DNA from: an uncultured Eubacteriales bacterium | GTDB taxonomy: Bacteria; Bacillota; Clostridia; Lachnospirales; Anaerotignaceae | NCBI GenBank assembly: GCA_902406135.1 | Contig: CABPCX010000118.1 | Location: 1-6,196 of the forward strand | Length of the DNA stretch: 6,196 bases | Direction of reading: 5' to 3' | The notes under the pieces: model-generated | Told to the model about the DNA's origin: nothing | Databases searched by the model: none | Seen by the model: the letters and a program-made list of their open reading frames with translations, nothing else | Made by a program: the position numbers and the translations under genes | Shown here: in pieces, positions 6,070 through 6,196 of the stretch | How the letters are laid out: the number at the start of each line of letters is the position of its first letter | Numbering within the stretch: the stretch's first letter is position 1

Positions 6070-6196
6070 AAGCTGAGAAATCTCGGTTCCCAGTATTGTA
6101 GAAAGGTCAGGCCATAAAGAAAGGTCTGGACAGCCTAAGCCGGTTTCCCTTAGTTAAAGATATTGTTGGGTATCTCAAGATGTGTCATTCGATTTT
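6070..6196 (-). pseudogene. broken helix-turn-helix portion upstream of the desulfoferrodoxin-like domain (partial at window edge)
   Basis: On the minus strand, 6153-6070 continues the frame of the downstream domain and reads RETGLGCPDLSLWPDLSTI then LGTEISQL, which resembles the end of an XRE-family helix-turn-helix (normally SKWETGLGCPD...). Directly upstream the frame has TAA (6154-6156) and TGA (6175-6177), and no start codon exists between 6153 and 6070. In another minus-strand frame, 6194-6150 reads NRMTHLEIPNNIFN and then TAA, which could loosely be a degenerate recognition helix (compare LxIxxKTISKWE). This suggests a frameshift with small changes near 6145-6160. The alternative is that unrelated DNA, such as the end of a mobile element, joins here. 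The remaining 5' part lies beyond the window. Sequencing or assembly error cannot be excluded. Confidence 0.5.

Noticed and set aside
5836..6117. 93-codon plus-strand frame opposite the desulfoferrodoxin-like gene
   Set aside because: The minus strand carries the conserved CxxC...CC and HEMTKEHY motifs here; the plus frame is a shadow without a ribosome site or recognised domain.

Overview
The window looks like chromosomal DNA from a low-G+C, anaerobic Firmicute, most likely a Clostridia-type gut or sediment bacterium. The evidence is AT-rich sequence (judged by eye, not counted), heavy use of ATA, AGA and AGG codons, purine-rich Shine-Dalgarno sites, short intergenic gaps, and proteins typical of anaerobes: a flavodoxin/ferredoxin fusion and a desulfoferrodoxin-like protein. 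The species cannot be named from this sequence.

Region 1 (1-3360, + strand) is the distal part of an ABC-importer operon. It holds the C-terminal half of a family 5 solute-binding protein that resembles the nickel/metallophore (NikA/CntA) branch more than the peptide branch. Two ATPases of the DppD/NikD and DppF/NikE type follow, then a class I SAM-dependent methyltransferase. Gaps are 17, 3 and 4 bases, and a clear intrinsic terminator closes the unit. The two permease genes are not present and must lie upstream if the importer is complete. The methyltransferase is the most interesting member: an enzyme rather than a transport part, co-transcribed with a probable metal or metal-chelate importer.

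Region 2 (3361-5640, + strand) starts with a near-consensus promoter (TTGAAA, 17-base spacer, TATAAT). It drives a 254-residue flavodoxin-like/2x[4Fe-4S] protein whose start should be the ATG at 3468, not the in-frame GTG at 3459. A four-carbon acid sugar kinase (DUF1537/OtnK family) follows 57 bases later, with its own strong ribosome binding site and possibly a weak promoter. None of the usual pathway partners of this kinase is in view. A long hairpin at 5583-5630 separates it from a convergent gene and probably ends transcription in both directions.

Region 3 (5663-6196, - strand) carries a desulfoferrodoxin/superoxide-reductase-like domain that keeps the CxxC...CC iron site but lacks part of the catalytic His set. 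Its reading frame extends upstream of the first ATG into sequence resembling the end of an XRE-type helix-turn-helix domain, then meets stop codons. It therefore appears to be the 3' part of a regulator whose DNA-binding half is broken or frameshifted at the right edge.

No tRNA, rRNA, CRISPR array, complete insertion sequence or phage gene was recognised. No clearly new system is evident; the best leads are the importer-linked methyltransferase and the broken regulator.
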